Part shown: piece after piece, positions 24,214-32,572 of the stretch
Position numbering within the stretch: position 1 is the first letter of the stretch
Layout of the letters: each line of letters begins with the position of its first letter
DNA from: Actinomycetes bacterium
GTDB taxonomy: Bacteria; Actinomycetota; Acidimicrobiia; Acidimicrobiales; RAAP-2
Length of the DNA: 38,480 bases
NCBI GenBank assembly: GCA_021820665.1
Contig: JAKADK010000020.1
Coordinates: forward strand, 1 to 38,480
Reading direction: 5' to 3'
Translations under genes and position numbers: made by a program
Notes under the pieces: model-generated
What the model was told of the DNA's origin: nothing
Seen by the model: the letters and a program-made list of their open reading frames with translations, nothing else
Database searches by the model: none

Positions 24214-24848
24214 TCCGGCGGGAGGGCCGAGACGATGGACAGCGCCCCGCCCTGGCGGCGAAGGACCCGTCGCCACAGCCCTTCAGGATCGGCCGACAGA
24301 GGATCCCGCTCCTCGGCGTCCACCACGTACCAGGAGCCGTCCGCGATCTCTTCCTCCAGCTGTCCCGACGACCAACCCGAGTACCCCGAGAACAGGCGGG
24401 CACCCAGAATCGCCTCCCGGTAGGGCAGGGGGTCCTCACTCAGGTCCACCGTTCCACAGGGATGCTCTCCGGGGACGACGACGTTCCAGCCCGGAGGGAC
24501 ACCGTCACCCGGAGTCCCCGACGGGATCCGGAGGCGCACGAGACCGATCACCCCACTGCGGCCGACCGGACCGCCGGTGAAGAGCTCGGCCGGCGGTGTC
24601 GCCAACTCGTGCCACGCAGGAAACAAACGGTCGACGGCCAGACCCCCGGGTCGGTCGAGGACGATCCCGACGGCTCCGTGGTTCCCGTGGTCGAGGACCA
24701 GCACGACACGACGGGCAAAGCTGGGGTCCAGCAACTGAGGGGTGGCAACCAGGAGCTTGGTACGCAGCGAGGCTGGGCGCGGGCCACCCCCGAACGGGTC
24801 GAATGCGTTGAACGAGCCCAGCACCACCGCACGATGATGGCTCACCAC
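24198..24848 (-). CDS. YqgE/AlgH family protein
   Basis: About 216 residues from GTG 24848. Family marks are SLRTKLLVATPQLLDPSFAR, VVLVLDHGNHGAVGIVLDRP, a TGGPVG segment, then ARLFSGYSGWSSGQLEEEI and WYVVDAEERD. This is a widely conserved cytoplasmic protein of unresolved biochemical role (DUF179). The start is not certain: the frame is open far upstream with no ATG near the conserved region, and GTG codons at 24848, 24845 and 24827 are candidates. None has a clear ribosome-binding site, so a leaderless transcript is plausible. Divergent from a tiny CxxC gene, with a large palindrome between. Confidence 0.88.
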   Translation of the reverse strand: MVSHHRAVVLGSFNAFDPFGGGPRPASLRTKLLVATPQLLDPSFARRVVLVLDHGNHGAVGIVLDRPGGLAVDRLFPAWHELATPPAELFTGGPVGRSGVIGLVRLRIPSGTPGDGVPPGWNVVVPGEHPCGTVDLSEDPLPYREAILGARLFSGYSGWSSGQLEEEIADGSWYVVDAEERDPLSADPEGLWRRVLRRQGGALSIVSALPPDPSAN

Positions 24849-24867
24849 GTTCGCAGCGGGCCAGCGT

Positions 24868-24893
24868 GCCCGCCAGCCCGCGGGCTGGCGGGC
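24868..24893. repeat. Perfect 26-base GC palindrome in a divergent promoter region
   Basis: Thirteen bases on each side of the centre (24880/24881) are perfectly complementary; the core is CCAGCCCGCGGGCTGG. It lies 20 bases upstream of the yqgE start and 37 bases upstream of the gene at 24930. It could be an operator, or a stem that insulates the two genes. Confidence 0.7.
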
Positions 24894-24929
24894 TGGCGTG
24901 CCCCGGGTCCACGGGACCAGGATGAGCCG

Positions 24930-25163
24930 ATGGCGAAGGCTCGGAGGAACAGGCGGCACCCTGGTCGGGCTCGGCGGGTGGCGGAGCCGGGCATCCCGCG
25001 CCGTGAGCACTGGAAGGCGGACGGGACGCCGAAGGTGCGCTTCCCTTCGAGCGACGACGCGAATCGGGCCTCCCTCCGTGCGCGGCTGGAGGCGGGAGCG
25101 GATCTGCTCCCCTACGAGTGCCACTTCTGTCGCGGATGGCATCTCGGGAACGAGCGACGCTGA
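24930..25163 (+). CDS. Small CxxC...WHxG zinc-ribbon-like protein
   Basis: The protein has 77 residues, very basic at the N-terminus (MAKARRNRRHPGRARR). It ends in YECHFCRGWHLGNERR, a CxxC followed by WHxG. Similar Y-x-C-x-x-C-x-x-WH endings occur in many small phage and bacterial proteins and may bind one zinc or nucleic acid. It is divergent from yqgE. The C-terminal motif is what supports it; the family's function is not known to me. Confidence 0.65.
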   Translation: MAKARRNRRHPGRARRVAEPGIPRREHWKADGTPKVRFPSSDDANRASLRARLEAGADLLPYECHFCRGWHLGNERR

Positions 25164-25176
25164 CATCGGCTCCGGG

Positions 25177-25200
25177 GCGAGCCGTCGGGCGAGCCGTCGG
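25177..25200. repeat. 12-base tandem duplication in a convergent intergenic gap
   Basis: GCGAGCCGTCGG occurs twice in tandem just after the small CxxC gene. The rest of the 106-base gap shows nothing else. Confidence 0.6.
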
Positions 25201-25269
25201 GCGGATCGGCACATCCGATCCACGAGCACCGGCCGGTCTGCCCCACGGGCGGTCCGGGAGCCGACGAGC

Positions 25270-25752
25270 TCACGCCGGCCGGTAGACCTCAGCCTGCCAT
25301 CTCCCGGTCATGGGAACGGCGCACAGCGGGCCCGACACGGCGACCAGCCAGGCCAGCACCACCTCTCCGGGGATCCCGTCGGGGAGCGACGCCACCAGGC
25401 CCCGTCGCGGGTGGTCCTGGACCACCCGCCAGCCCGCCAGGGGCGCCAGCCCCATCTCGCCCAGGCCGGGGAGCACGCGCGATCCCCGGGCGTGCTGCAC
25501 ACCGATCTGTGCCGGTCGGAGGGCACCGCTCCGGCCGGCAGCGGGCGCCATCCAGGTGGCGGTCGGGACCTTATGCGGCCCGGGGCCGAAGATGGCGAAC
25601 AGCCCCGGAGGGGGCGGCTCGTCGTCGGGGTGGATCACCGGTCGCACGTTGATCCACCCATGCCGGCGCCGTTCGAGCTCAGCCATGCGATCGAGAGGGT
25701 CACCCATGTCCGACGGGTCGAACTCCAGGCGTTCGACCGGGCCACGGCTCAT
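25270..25752 (-). CDS. Unknown 160-residue protein
   Basis: The protein starts MSRGPVERLEFDPSDMGDPL and has a helical ELERRRHGWINVRP segment, an acidic-Pro loop (HPDDEPPPP), then alternating hydrophobic strands (LAGWRVVQDHPRRGLVASLP, VVLAWLVAVSGPLCAVP). No signal peptide or catalytic motif is seen. It follows the nitroreductase gene by 16 bases in the same direction, so it is probably cotranscribed. I do not recognise the family. Confidence 0.65.
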   Translation of the reverse strand: MSRGPVERLEFDPSDMGDPLDRMAELERRRHGWINVRPVIHPDDEPPPPGLFAIFGPGPHKVPTATWMAPAAGRSGALRPAQIGVQHARGSRVLPGLGEMGLAPLAGWRVVQDHPRRGLVASLPDGIPGEVVLAWLVAVSGPLCAVPMTGRWQAEVYRPA

Positions 25753-25768
25753 GGCCGGCGGGACCGCC

Positions 25769-26461
25769 TCACGGCTGGGCGAAGGGTGCGCCGTCGAGCG
25801 CGTCGAGCGTGGTGAACGCCTCGACCGGCCGGCGCTTCAGCCGCGTCGGTTGCCTGACGGGATGGCCGAGCGCCAAGACGCCGGCAACGACCAACTCGTC
25901 GGGTACGTGCAAGAGGGTCTTCACCGCCGCCTCCTCCCTGACCACCATCGTCGTGAGGACCCCGGCCAGGCCCTCCTCCCGCGCGGCGAGGAGGATGCTC
26001 CACGCGAACGGGTAGATCGAGGCACCTCCCACCATGGTGTAATGCCCGATATCGCGATCCAGCGTGGCCAGGTTGCGCAGATCGGCGAGGACCACCAGCA
26101 TCGCCGGGACAGCGTCGAGGTGCTCGGCAAAGCCGCCCGGCCCTGCTGCAGCCGCCTCGGCGACCGACGCCGCTCTGCCCAGGGCAGCCGCCATCGCCTG
26201 CTCGTCGGTGACGACCGCCCAGGGGACGAGCCCTGCGGAGACTTGGGCCAGGTAGCCGTACCACCCGGGGAGATAGCAGTCCCGGATCGCCCGGCGAACA
26301 CCCGGATCCTTCACCACGACGACCCGCCAGGCCTGGCGGTTGCCACCGTTCGGGGCGAACCTCGCCGTGTCGAGGATGCGGTACAGCGACTCGTCCGAGA
26401 CCGCGTCCGCGGTGTAGTCGCGAACTGCACCGGTCGTGCGCAGTGCTTCACCGAGCTCCAC
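25769..26461 (-). CDS. Nitroreductase-family FMN oxidoreductase
   Basis: The protein has 230 residues. It shows the FMN-binding start of the family (GAVRDYTADAVSDESLYRIL, ARFAPNGGNRQAWRVVVVKD), an internal hydrophobic dimer region, and the end VAGVLALGHPVRQPTRLKR that caps the flavin. It likely reduces nitro groups, quinones or similar substrates with NAD(P)H; the natural substrate is unknown. The start is GTG at 26461. It lies 75 bases downstream of the peroxiredoxin gene, and that gap holds a 10-base direct repeat (AGACCGGG, 26511 and 26521). Confidence 0.9.
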   Translation of the reverse strand: MELGEALRTTGAVRDYTADAVSDESLYRILDTARFAPNGGNRQAWRVVVVKDPGVRRAIRDCYLPGWYGYLAQVSAGLVPWAVVTDEQAMAAALGRAASVAEAAAAGPGGFAEHLDAVPAMLVVLADLRNLATLDRDIGHYTMVGGASIYPFAWSILLAAREEGLAGVLTTMVVREEAAVKTLLHVPDELVVAGVLALGHPVRQPTRLKRRPVEAFTTLDALDGAPFAQP

Positions 26462-26536
26462 GGCCCCACGCTAGCGCCGCCGACACTGACCCCGGCACAC
26501 GCAAGAGCAGAGACCGGGAGAGACCGGGTCTGTCTC

Positions 26537-27019
26537 CTAGAGCGTCTCGAGCACCGCGTCGGCAGCGCTGACCGAGAGACCGGCACCCGGTTCCACGAAG
26601 AGCCCGGTCACGACCCCGTCCTGGAGCACAGCGGCGTACCGCTTCGACCGCGTCCCGAGCCCGAACGCGCTCCCGTCCATCTCCATCCCGATGGCCCGGG
26701 TGAAGTCCCCGTTCCCGTCGGCGAGCAGGAGCACGCGGTCGCCGACCTGCTGTGCATCTCCCCAGGCACCCATCACGAACGGATCGTTCACCGCGATACA
26801 GACGATCCGGTCCACGCCCTTGGCCAGGATCTCGTCGTGGCGGACCAGGTAGCTCGGGAGGTGGTAGTCCGAGCACGTCGGCGTGAAGGCGCCGGGCACG
26901 GCGAACAGGACCACCCGACCGGAACCGAGCACGTCACCGGTTCGCATCGGGGTCGGCCCCGACGGCCCGGGCGCCATCACCTGGACGTCGGGGACTCGCT
27001 CTCCCACTGCAATAGCCAT
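26537..27019 (-). CDS. Peroxiredoxin (Prx5/AhpE-like redoxin)
   Basis: The protein has 160 residues with a thioredoxin fold. The peroxidatic Cys is in PGAFTPTCSDYHLPSYL, which matches the Prx5 group (FTPxCSxxHLP). The region DRIVCIAVNDPFVMGAWG is also typical and has a second Cys. It should reduce hydrogen peroxide or organic peroxides using a thiol partner. The ATG at 27019 has a strong GGAGGAGAG Shine-Dalgarno on the minus strand 3 bases upstream. First gene of a likely redox unit with the nitroreductase. Confidence 0.93.
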   Translation of the reverse strand: MAIAVGERVPDVQVMAPGPSGPTPMRTGDVLGSGRVVLFAVPGAFTPTCSDYHLPSYLVRHDEILAKGVDRIVCIAVNDPFVMGAWGDAQQVGDRVLLLADGNGDFTRAIGMEMDGSAFGLGTRSKRYAAVLQDGVVTGLFVEPGAGLSVSAADAVLETL

Positions 27020-27079
27020 TGTCTCTCCTCCGTCTTCCTCTCTTCACTCTCGCACGAGAACGAGGCTGCTGGCAGAACG

Positions 27080-27232
27080 CTACGACCGCTCTCCTCCATC
27101 GAGCACGGTCGCGACCACCCGCCGGCACCGGCCGCACCACGCGGCCGCCGAGCTCCGATCGCCCGGATGGACCAGACCGCCGCATCGGGTGCATCGATGG
27201 ATGGTGGGCGACTCGGGGCGGGCGGAGTCCAT
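27080..27232 (-). CDS. Tiny CxxC/CxxC zinc-ribbon protein
   Basis: The 50-residue frame has CTRC and CGRC about 20 residues apart (HRCTRCGGLVHPG ... WCGRCRRVV), a classic zinc-ribbon spacing. The codon-level support is only the motif. An in-frame start at 27286 is possible but less likely. It sits 60 bases upstream of the peroxiredoxin start in the same direction. Confidence 0.5.
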   Translation of the reverse strand: MDSARPESPTIHRCTRCGGLVHPGDRSSAAAWCGRCRRVVATVLDGGERS

Positions 27233-28009
27233 CACGTGTGCAGTGTGGCACAGGCGCGAGGCAAGCGGCAGATGATTGTGCGGCACCGAGAGCGGCGCGT
27301 CCGGCCATCGCCGGGCCTCGGCCGTGTCTCACTGGCAGAGCGCTGGAACCTGTCGAGGAGCGCTTGCCATACGAGATCGCCTGCGTGCGTGCAGAGGCGG
27401 CGTCACTGCGACGGGACGACGCGGCCCTGCGTGCCGAGCCCGCCGCACCGACCCGTGGGGTCAACCCGACCTTCCTCACCACCGCAGCCACGCGCCTCCG
27501 TACACCCGATGGCGAGCACAGCGCTTCAACGGCGAGATCTTGTGGCCGCCTCAGCCCACCAGAGCGGGTGTGCACCTCTCGCCATCCCATGGCCGGCGTC
27601 ACCGAGCGCGCGGCGACTGGTCGATCCGCGACCAATCGATCCGCGGGGAGCACCACTCCGGAGCCTCGATCAAACCGAGGCCGCCCGGACACCGTGCGTG
27701 GATGACCCGCGCCAACCGGGTCATGCACACCGGGGGGAGCAACACGGACCGACGCGTGCCGAGCACCCTGATCAGGGCCGAGCACCCGGCCTGCGCGCTC
27801 GTCGTGCGCAACCTGGCGGTCGCCGAGGCCGGCGGATGCGCTGAGATGAGCAATACCCGCCGGGGTGGCGCCATCGGGGCCGAAGATGGAGCGGTGGAGC
27901 GTTGCTGCGACCGTCCATGGCCTACGGAGAGCGCTCTGCACGGTCAGCACGTCGGGCCCTGCTCGCAGTCCGGTAGCGATGTGGTACCAGGGACACCCGC
28001 AAGGTCCGG
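27233..28009. other. Region without a convincing gene
   Basis: About 780 bases. Several open frames run across on both strands, but none has a recognisable motif, start signal or plausible amino acid pattern. One plus-strand segment near 27360 (LPYEIACVRAEAASLRRDDA) has coiled-coil character but breaks into nonsense. Next to an IS remnant, this looks like decayed DNA. Confidence 0.5.
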
Positions 28010-28256
28010 TCAGAGTTTGAGGATGGCGAGGAGAGCGGTGAGGCTCCAGGCACAGGTTCGTAGTGCCGCGGCGATGTTGGTTGCCCCGTTCATGCGGAGG
28101 AGGCTCATCGCAGTGTTGCGGAGCGTCGCCATCACCCGTGGTGCGCTGCCGCTCCTGCTGGTGGACGCGTCCTCCCGTAGGTGACGTCTCGACCCAGTGG
28201 AGCCGGTTCTCAATCCCCCAATGCCCTCTGGCCAGGTCGCCGAGTTCCTTCGCTCC
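28010..28256 (-). pseudogene. ISAs1-family transposase remnant (C-terminal, frameshifted)
   Basis: Two minus-strand frames join to give the ISAs1 C-terminal signature. The first (about 28256-28190) reads ELGDLARGHWGIENRLHWV; the second (about 28183-28010) reads REDASTSRSGSAPRVMATLRN and NGATNIAAALR. A frameshift lies near 28185. The N-terminal two thirds of the transposase are absent. It lies directly downstream of the FAD oxidoreductase operon and marks a former insertion point. Confidence 0.8.
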
Positions 28257-28350
28257 TGTTCGAGAGGCCGAACCCTGAGCGTGGCCCGGGCCAGGTTCGC
28301 GGCGGGGTGCGCGGCGGGGTGCCGCCCGCGCTCGGTGGGGCACAGTGCGC

Positions 28351-28758
28351 TCACTCGCGAGCACGTCCGGCCGCACGGGGCACGTTGAGCGTGAAGGCGA
28401 TCGTGGCGAGCACGGACACCGGGGGTCGCACCGTCACGCGGATCTCACGCCGGAGGAGTGCCCGCAAGGGCGACCGCGTCCCCGTACAGACCGCCGCCAT
28501 CTCCAGCCATCCCCCCGAGAGCACCGGCACCGCGCCGACCGCCGAGCCGGACACCACGATGACCCCCGGTCCGAAGGTGACCGTCACCCCGAGGTCACGG
28601 TCGCTCATCATCAGCACCGCGCTCCCGCGGGCTCTGCGGGCCATCCGAGCCCGTGCCCGGGAGTCGGCGAGGTTCGCCCGGAGGAGCTCCGCCACCATCG
28701 ACGCCATGCCGGCAGCCTCGCCGCCAGGTTCGACGGCGACCTCCGGCGGGAGGATCAC
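28351..28758 (-). CDS. SCP2-like small protein
   Basis: From GTG 28758 the protein has 135 residues. The helix AGMASMVAELLRANLADSRA is followed by strands VTVTFGPGVIVVSG, a GGWLEMAAVCTG turn and SPLRALLRREIRVTV. The order of strands and the final L-R-x-x-I-x-V segment resemble the SCP2/sterol-carrier fold, but the match is weaker than for the protein at 30346. The start overlaps the upstream stop (GTGA), so it is coupled to the FAD oxidoreductase. It could bind or present a lipid-like substrate. Last gene of the operon. Confidence 0.6.
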   Translation of the reverse strand: MILPPEVAVEPGGEAAGMASMVAELLRANLADSRARARMARRARGSAVLMMSDRDLGVTVTFGPGVIVVSGSAVGAVPVLSGGWLEMAAVCTGTRSPLRALLRREIRVTVRPPVSVLATIAFTLNVPRAAGRARE

Positions 28759-30353
28759 ACGTCTCGCCACCACGCCTCGAGCCCGAGGTCGTCAGCGATC
28801 ACCTGGAGGGCGTTGTAGGCGGGGGCGAAGGTGATGAACCCGTGCGGGTGCTGGGTCGAACCCGCCAGGTACAGTCCCTCGACGGGAGTGCGGTACTGGG
28901 CGAGCGCCGACAAGGGCCGGCGGTCGAGCATGTTGGCCAGTGACACCTCGCCCATCATCCAGTCACCCCGGACCATGTTCGGGAGTTTCCGCGCGATGTC
29001 GGCCGGTGTGTACGGGGTCCAATCGAGGATCGCCCCGTCCCCCATGTTGGGGGCGAACCGCCGCCACGCCTCGATGCAGCGCCGGCCGTACCAGTGCCCC
29101 ATCTCGTCCCACGCGGCCGGACCGCCGTCACCGACGGCATAGGGGGCGATCTGGCGAAGCAGCCCGGTGTAACCACCCTCCGGTGCGTCGCTCGGATCGA
29201 AGAGCGTATTGACCGCTGCGTTCGGCCGACAGACTTCAGGGAGCCTGCCCGACCGGACGGCCCGCCAGTCCGTGTCGAGCTCCTCGGTCGACGCGTACCC
29301 GAGGTTCACCACCCAGGCGCGATCCACGTCGGGATCGAAGGCGGCAGCCGCGTAGCGAGGTGGCTCCGACATCGCCAGATGGACGGAGAAGAGGCTCCAG
29401 GGCTGGTGGAGGAGGTCGGACTCCACCGCCGCGGTGAGCTCGGAAGGAACCGACCCGTCGGGGAGGAGGCGGAGGAAGGTCTGCTCGATGTCGATGGTGG
29501 ACACCACCAACTTGTGGGCACTGATCTCGGTACCGTCGGCGAGGACGACGCCCACCGCCCGGCCACCGTCCACCGCGATCCGTGCGACCTCGGCATCGGA
29601 GATGAGCACGCCTCCATGCTGAGCCAGATCCCGCCAGAGCACGTGGGCGAGCCGGTGGGAACCACCCACGCACAGCCGCCAGTTGTCGATCTTGCCCACC
29701 AGGAGCGGAAAGCTCATGGCCAGCCCGGGCACGTCGTTGGCGTACCCGCACACCGCTCCGTGGAAGGCCAGATGGGCTTTCACCTTCGGGTGCGTGAAGT
29801 GCAGGTCGAGGAAGGTGTCGATCGTCTCGCGGCGGAGCTTGACGGAGAGAAATTCGGACCGCTCCTCGACGCCAAAGACGCTGAGCGCCCGCGTCAGCTC
29901 CTTCACGGACATCGGCGGCTGGTACATAAGGGTCCCGAGCAGCAGGTTCACGTACCCGTGCGCCTCCGTGTAGAGGCGCCGGAACGTCTCGGCGTCCTGT
30001 TCGGAGAAGCGGGCGATCGAGGCGCAGGTTTTGTCGAGGTCCGTGTGCACGGTGAGCGCGGTGCCGTCGTCGAAGATCGACGCCATCTGGACCTCGGGAC
30101 GCACGTACTCGAGCCCGTGGTCGGCCAGGTCGAGATCAGCCTGGGGCGGGGCCAGATCGACAAAGGTGTGGTAGTTGGCGTGCACGTTGTGGAGGAATCC
30201 CGGCAAGGTGAGCTCCTCGGTGCAGAGACCGCCGCCCTCCTCGTGACGACGCTCGAGCACCACCACCTCCATACCGCTCCGAGCCAGGTATGCACCGAGG
30301 GCGAGCCCGTTGTGCCCCGACCCGATGACGACGGCATCGCAGGCGTCACGCAC
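28755..30353 (-). CDS. Phytoene-dehydrogenase-like FAD oxidoreductase 1
   Basis: The protein has 532 residues of the COG1233 family. The N-terminal dinucleotide motif is VVIGSGHNGLALGAYLARSG with ERRHEEGGG ending the first Rossmann unit, as in CrtI-type desaturases and RetSat. The C-terminal FAD motif is VEGLYLAGSTQHPHG, then APAYNALQVI. It should desaturate, saturate or isomerise a hydrophobic substrate, with FAD. The start is GTG 30353, overlapping the upstream SCP2 stop by 8 bases. The C-terminal Gly-Gly seen in two paralogs is His-Gly here, so the substrate pocket may differ. Confidence 0.88.
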   Translation of the reverse strand: MRDACDAVVIGSGHNGLALGAYLARSGMEVVVLERRHEEGGGLCTEELTLPGFLHNVHANYHTFVDLAPPQADLDLADHGLEYVRPEVQMASIFDDGTALTVHTDLDKTCASIARFSEQDAETFRRLYTEAHGYVNLLLGTLMYQPPMSVKELTRALSVFGVEERSEFLSVKLRRETIDTFLDLHFTHPKVKAHLAFHGAVCGYANDVPGLAMSFPLLVGKIDNWRLCVGGSHRLAHVLWRDLAQHGGVLISDAEVARIAVDGGRAVGVVLADGTEISAHKLVVSTIDIEQTFLRLLPDGSVPSELTAAVESDLLHQPWSLFSVHLAMSEPPRYAAAAFDPDVDRAWVVNLGYASTEELDTDWRAVRSGRLPEVCRPNAAVNTLFDPSDAPEGGYTGLLRQIAPYAVGDGGPAAWDEMGHWYGRRCIEAWRRFAPNMGDGAILDWTPYTPADIARKLPNMVRGDWMMGEVSLANMLDRRPLSALAQYRTPVEGLYLAGSTQHPHGFITFAPAYNALQVIADDLGLEAWWRDV

Positions 30354-30846
30354 GGGCCACTGCCCCCTCGCTGCCGGACGTGGCTGCCTCGTAGGGAGGT
30401 CGTCCGAGCGGCCAGGTCGTCGACACCGCGTTCGTGTACGCCTCGAGGAGCGACTTCACGTGCTCGGCGTGGCGGAGAAGCAGGCGCATGTCCCCGCGGA
30501 CGGTGATGGCGCCCCGCAGGGCGGCGTCGATCGGGTCGGCGAGACCTGCCGCAATCTCGTCGAAGACCGTCGCCGGGCCGCGGAAGCGATAGTCGACGCG
30601 GCCCGCTACGTGCGCCTTCTCGTCCTCCCCCGGATCGAGCTCCCGGTACCACAGGCAGGAACCGTCCTCGATCTCCATGAGGAATCGCCGCTCGCCCTCA
30701 CCGTCCACGTACGGAGACCTCCCGTCGGCGGCGATCTCGACCGCCACCACGAACCGCCCTTCCGGGGTGGTGCGCAGACGGGTCACCCCGGCGTTGATGG
30801 CGGCACGCACCGCGTCGTACCACTCGGTGGAATAGATGTCAGGCAT
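30346..30846 (-). CDS. SCP2 sterol-carrier-like protein
   Basis: The protein has 166 residues. Residues 20-100 include RFLMEIEDGSCLWYRELDPG and HVAGRVDYRFRG; the end carries PIDAALRGAITVRGDMRLLL followed by HAEHVKSLLEAY. This is the typical SCP2 pattern: a strand pair, a helix bearing the L-x-G-x-I-x-V-x-G-D motif, then a last helix. Such domains bind sterols, fatty acids or other lipids. The ATG has a strong GGAGGAGAGG ribosome-binding site. Between it and the upstream FAD gene are 116 bases with no other feature. It may deliver a lipid to the oxidoreductases. Confidence 0.8.
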   Translation of the reverse strand: MPDIYSTEWYDAVRAAINAGVTRLRTTPEGRFVVAVEIAADGRSPYVDGEGERRFLMEIEDGSCLWYRELDPGEDEKAHVAGRVDYRFRGPATVFDEIAAGLADPIDAALRGAITVRGDMRLLLRHAEHVKSLLEAYTNAVSTTWPLGRPPYEAATSGSEGAVARA

Positions 30847-30962
30847 GGCCTCTCCTCCCTCGTGCTTGTCGTCCCTCCGGGCTCGGTGCCGCATCCCGCC
30901 GGCCGCAGGCGCGGCCCGGTGACCCTGGGCGGCGCCCGAACGGACGCGGCGGGCTCGCCATC

Positions 30963-32570
30963 TCAGTACCCGCGATCGGCGACGGCCGGCGAGGGCAGCT
31001 CGAAGTCCTCGGCGATCGCCTTGAACGCGTTGTACCCGCACGCGGCGTGCACACCGCCCCCCGGGTACGCCGACGGCCCGCACAGGTAGAGACCGTCGAT
31101 CTCGGTGCGATAGTTGGCGGCCTCCGGAAACGGCCGGTTCACGCCGACCTGGTCGAGGGAGAACCCGCCGTTGGAGAAATCACCCTCGCGCATGAGGTTC
31201 TTGCGCTCCATCTGGTCCGGTGTGTACAGGCGATGGGCGACCACGTTGTCCATGGTCATGTTCGGGGCGACGCGGTTCCATTCGGCGAGCAACCGGTCGT
31301 CGTGGGTCGCCCGGACGTCGGCCCACTCCGCCGCCGAGAGCTCACTGGCCTTCGGGAGGAAGAACCAGCCGGTTGCCGCGTGATGTCCTGTTGGCGCCTG
31401 GGCGCGGTCCCACAGGCTGTTCACCCACGTCCCCGCGGCGGCCCGCATCGGCAACCGACCGCCATACGCGTCTCGGACGTAGCGAAGCACGTCGGCGGCA
31501 TCCTCGAAGCCGACGACCGTGTAGAAGCACCGATCAATGTCCGGGTCGATGGCGGCCGCCCGATAGGCGGGCGCATCCCGCAGGCACCAGGCTGTCGTGC
31601 CGAGCACATGGCTCGGTCCATAGCGGAACGCCTCCGATCGCTGGATCCAGTGATCGGAGAGGTGGTCCGGCCCCACCAGCTCCAAGAGGGTCTGGCGCAG
31701 GTCTGCGTTGGAGGCCACCAGCCGCTCGGCACGATACTCGGTCCCCCGGGCACGCACGCCGACGGCGCGACCCCCTTCGACCATGATCGAGTCGACGGAG
31801 GTGTTCTCCAACAGATCGACACCCTCCCGGTAACACGCCTGCGTCATCGCCTTGGCCAGGGTGTGGGTCCCACCGAGGCACAGCTTCCAATTCGCCATCG
31901 TCCACATCACGAACGTCACGAACATGCCGCCGAGGCCCGCTTCCTCCAGGGGCGCCCCCCACTCCACCGACGCCCGGTACAGCAGGGCGCGCAGCTCCGA
32001 CGTCTCGAAGAGCTCATCGATCACCGCACGCGGCGACTTGGTAACGAAGTTGGCCGAGACACCGAGATCGCCGAACATCCCTTCGAGCAGCCCACCCTGG
32101 TCCTCCAGGGTCTGCGCCACGGGCAGGCTGTAGAGGTTGGCGGCGACGAGGCCTTCGAGGCTGGCGGCGCGTCGCTTCATCTCCACGTATCGGTCGGCAT
32201 CGGTCGCCGAGTACCGGGCGATGCTCGCCCTCGTCCGCTCGAGCAGGTCGGGACGGTGGAGGATGATCGGTGGACGGTCATCGGGGAAGACAATCCCGGC
32301 CTGCGCCTCCGGGGTCACCGTGCGCAACCCCAGATCCTCGAGCCCGAAATCCGTGATCATCGGCATGACGTCGAAGAACTCCATGTACTGCGCGTGCAGG
32401 TTGTGCCGGAAGCCGGCCCGCACCGGTTCCTCGGTGTTCACGCCGCCGCCCTCTTCGTGCCGACGCTCGACGACGAGTGTGGACAGGCCGGCGCGCTGCA
32501 GGTAGGCGGCCAGGCACAGCCCGTTGTGGCCGGCTCCGATCACGATGGCGTCGTAGGTGTGTCGCTGCAT
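30963..32570 (-). CDS. Phytoene-dehydrogenase-like FAD oxidoreductase 2
   Basis: From ATG 32570 the protein has 535 residues. The first motif is DAIVIGAGHNGLCLAAYLQR with VVERRHEEGGGVNTEE; the C-terminal motif is GLYLCGPSAYPGGGVHAACG then YNAFKAI. It is a COG1233 paralog of its neighbours, closest in layout to FAD 1 (shared HNG and HEEGGG). The start is 2 bases past the previous stop; a TTG at 32576 would overlap it. The reaction is unknown; it is in the same operon and probably acts on the same or a consecutive substrate. Confidence 0.88.
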   Translation of the reverse strand: MQRHTYDAIVIGAGHNGLCLAAYLQRAGLSTLVVERRHEEGGGVNTEEPVRAGFRHNLHAQYMEFFDVMPMITDFGLEDLGLRTVTPEAQAGIVFPDDRPPIILHRPDLLERTRASIARYSATDADRYVEMKRRAASLEGLVAANLYSLPVAQTLEDQGGLLEGMFGDLGVSANFVTKSPRAVIDELFETSELRALLYRASVEWGAPLEEAGLGGMFVTFVMWTMANWKLCLGGTHTLAKAMTQACYREGVDLLENTSVDSIMVEGGRAVGVRARGTEYRAERLVASNADLRQTLLELVGPDHLSDHWIQRSEAFRYGPSHVLGTTAWCLRDAPAYRAAAIDPDIDRCFYTVVGFEDAADVLRYVRDAYGGRLPMRAAAGTWVNSLWDRAQAPTGHHAATGWFFLPKASELSAAEWADVRATHDDRLLAEWNRVAPNMTMDNVVAHRLYTPDQMERKNLMREGDFSNGGFSLDQVGVNRPFPEAANYRTEIDGLYLCGPSAYPGGGVHAACGYNAFKAIAEDFELPSPAVADRGY

Positions 32571-32572
32571 GG

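Noticed and set aside
25310..27844. Long plus-strand frame of 844 codons
   Set aside because: It is antisense to three recognisable genes (unknown 160-residue protein, nitroreductase, peroxiredoxin) and shows no motif of its own.
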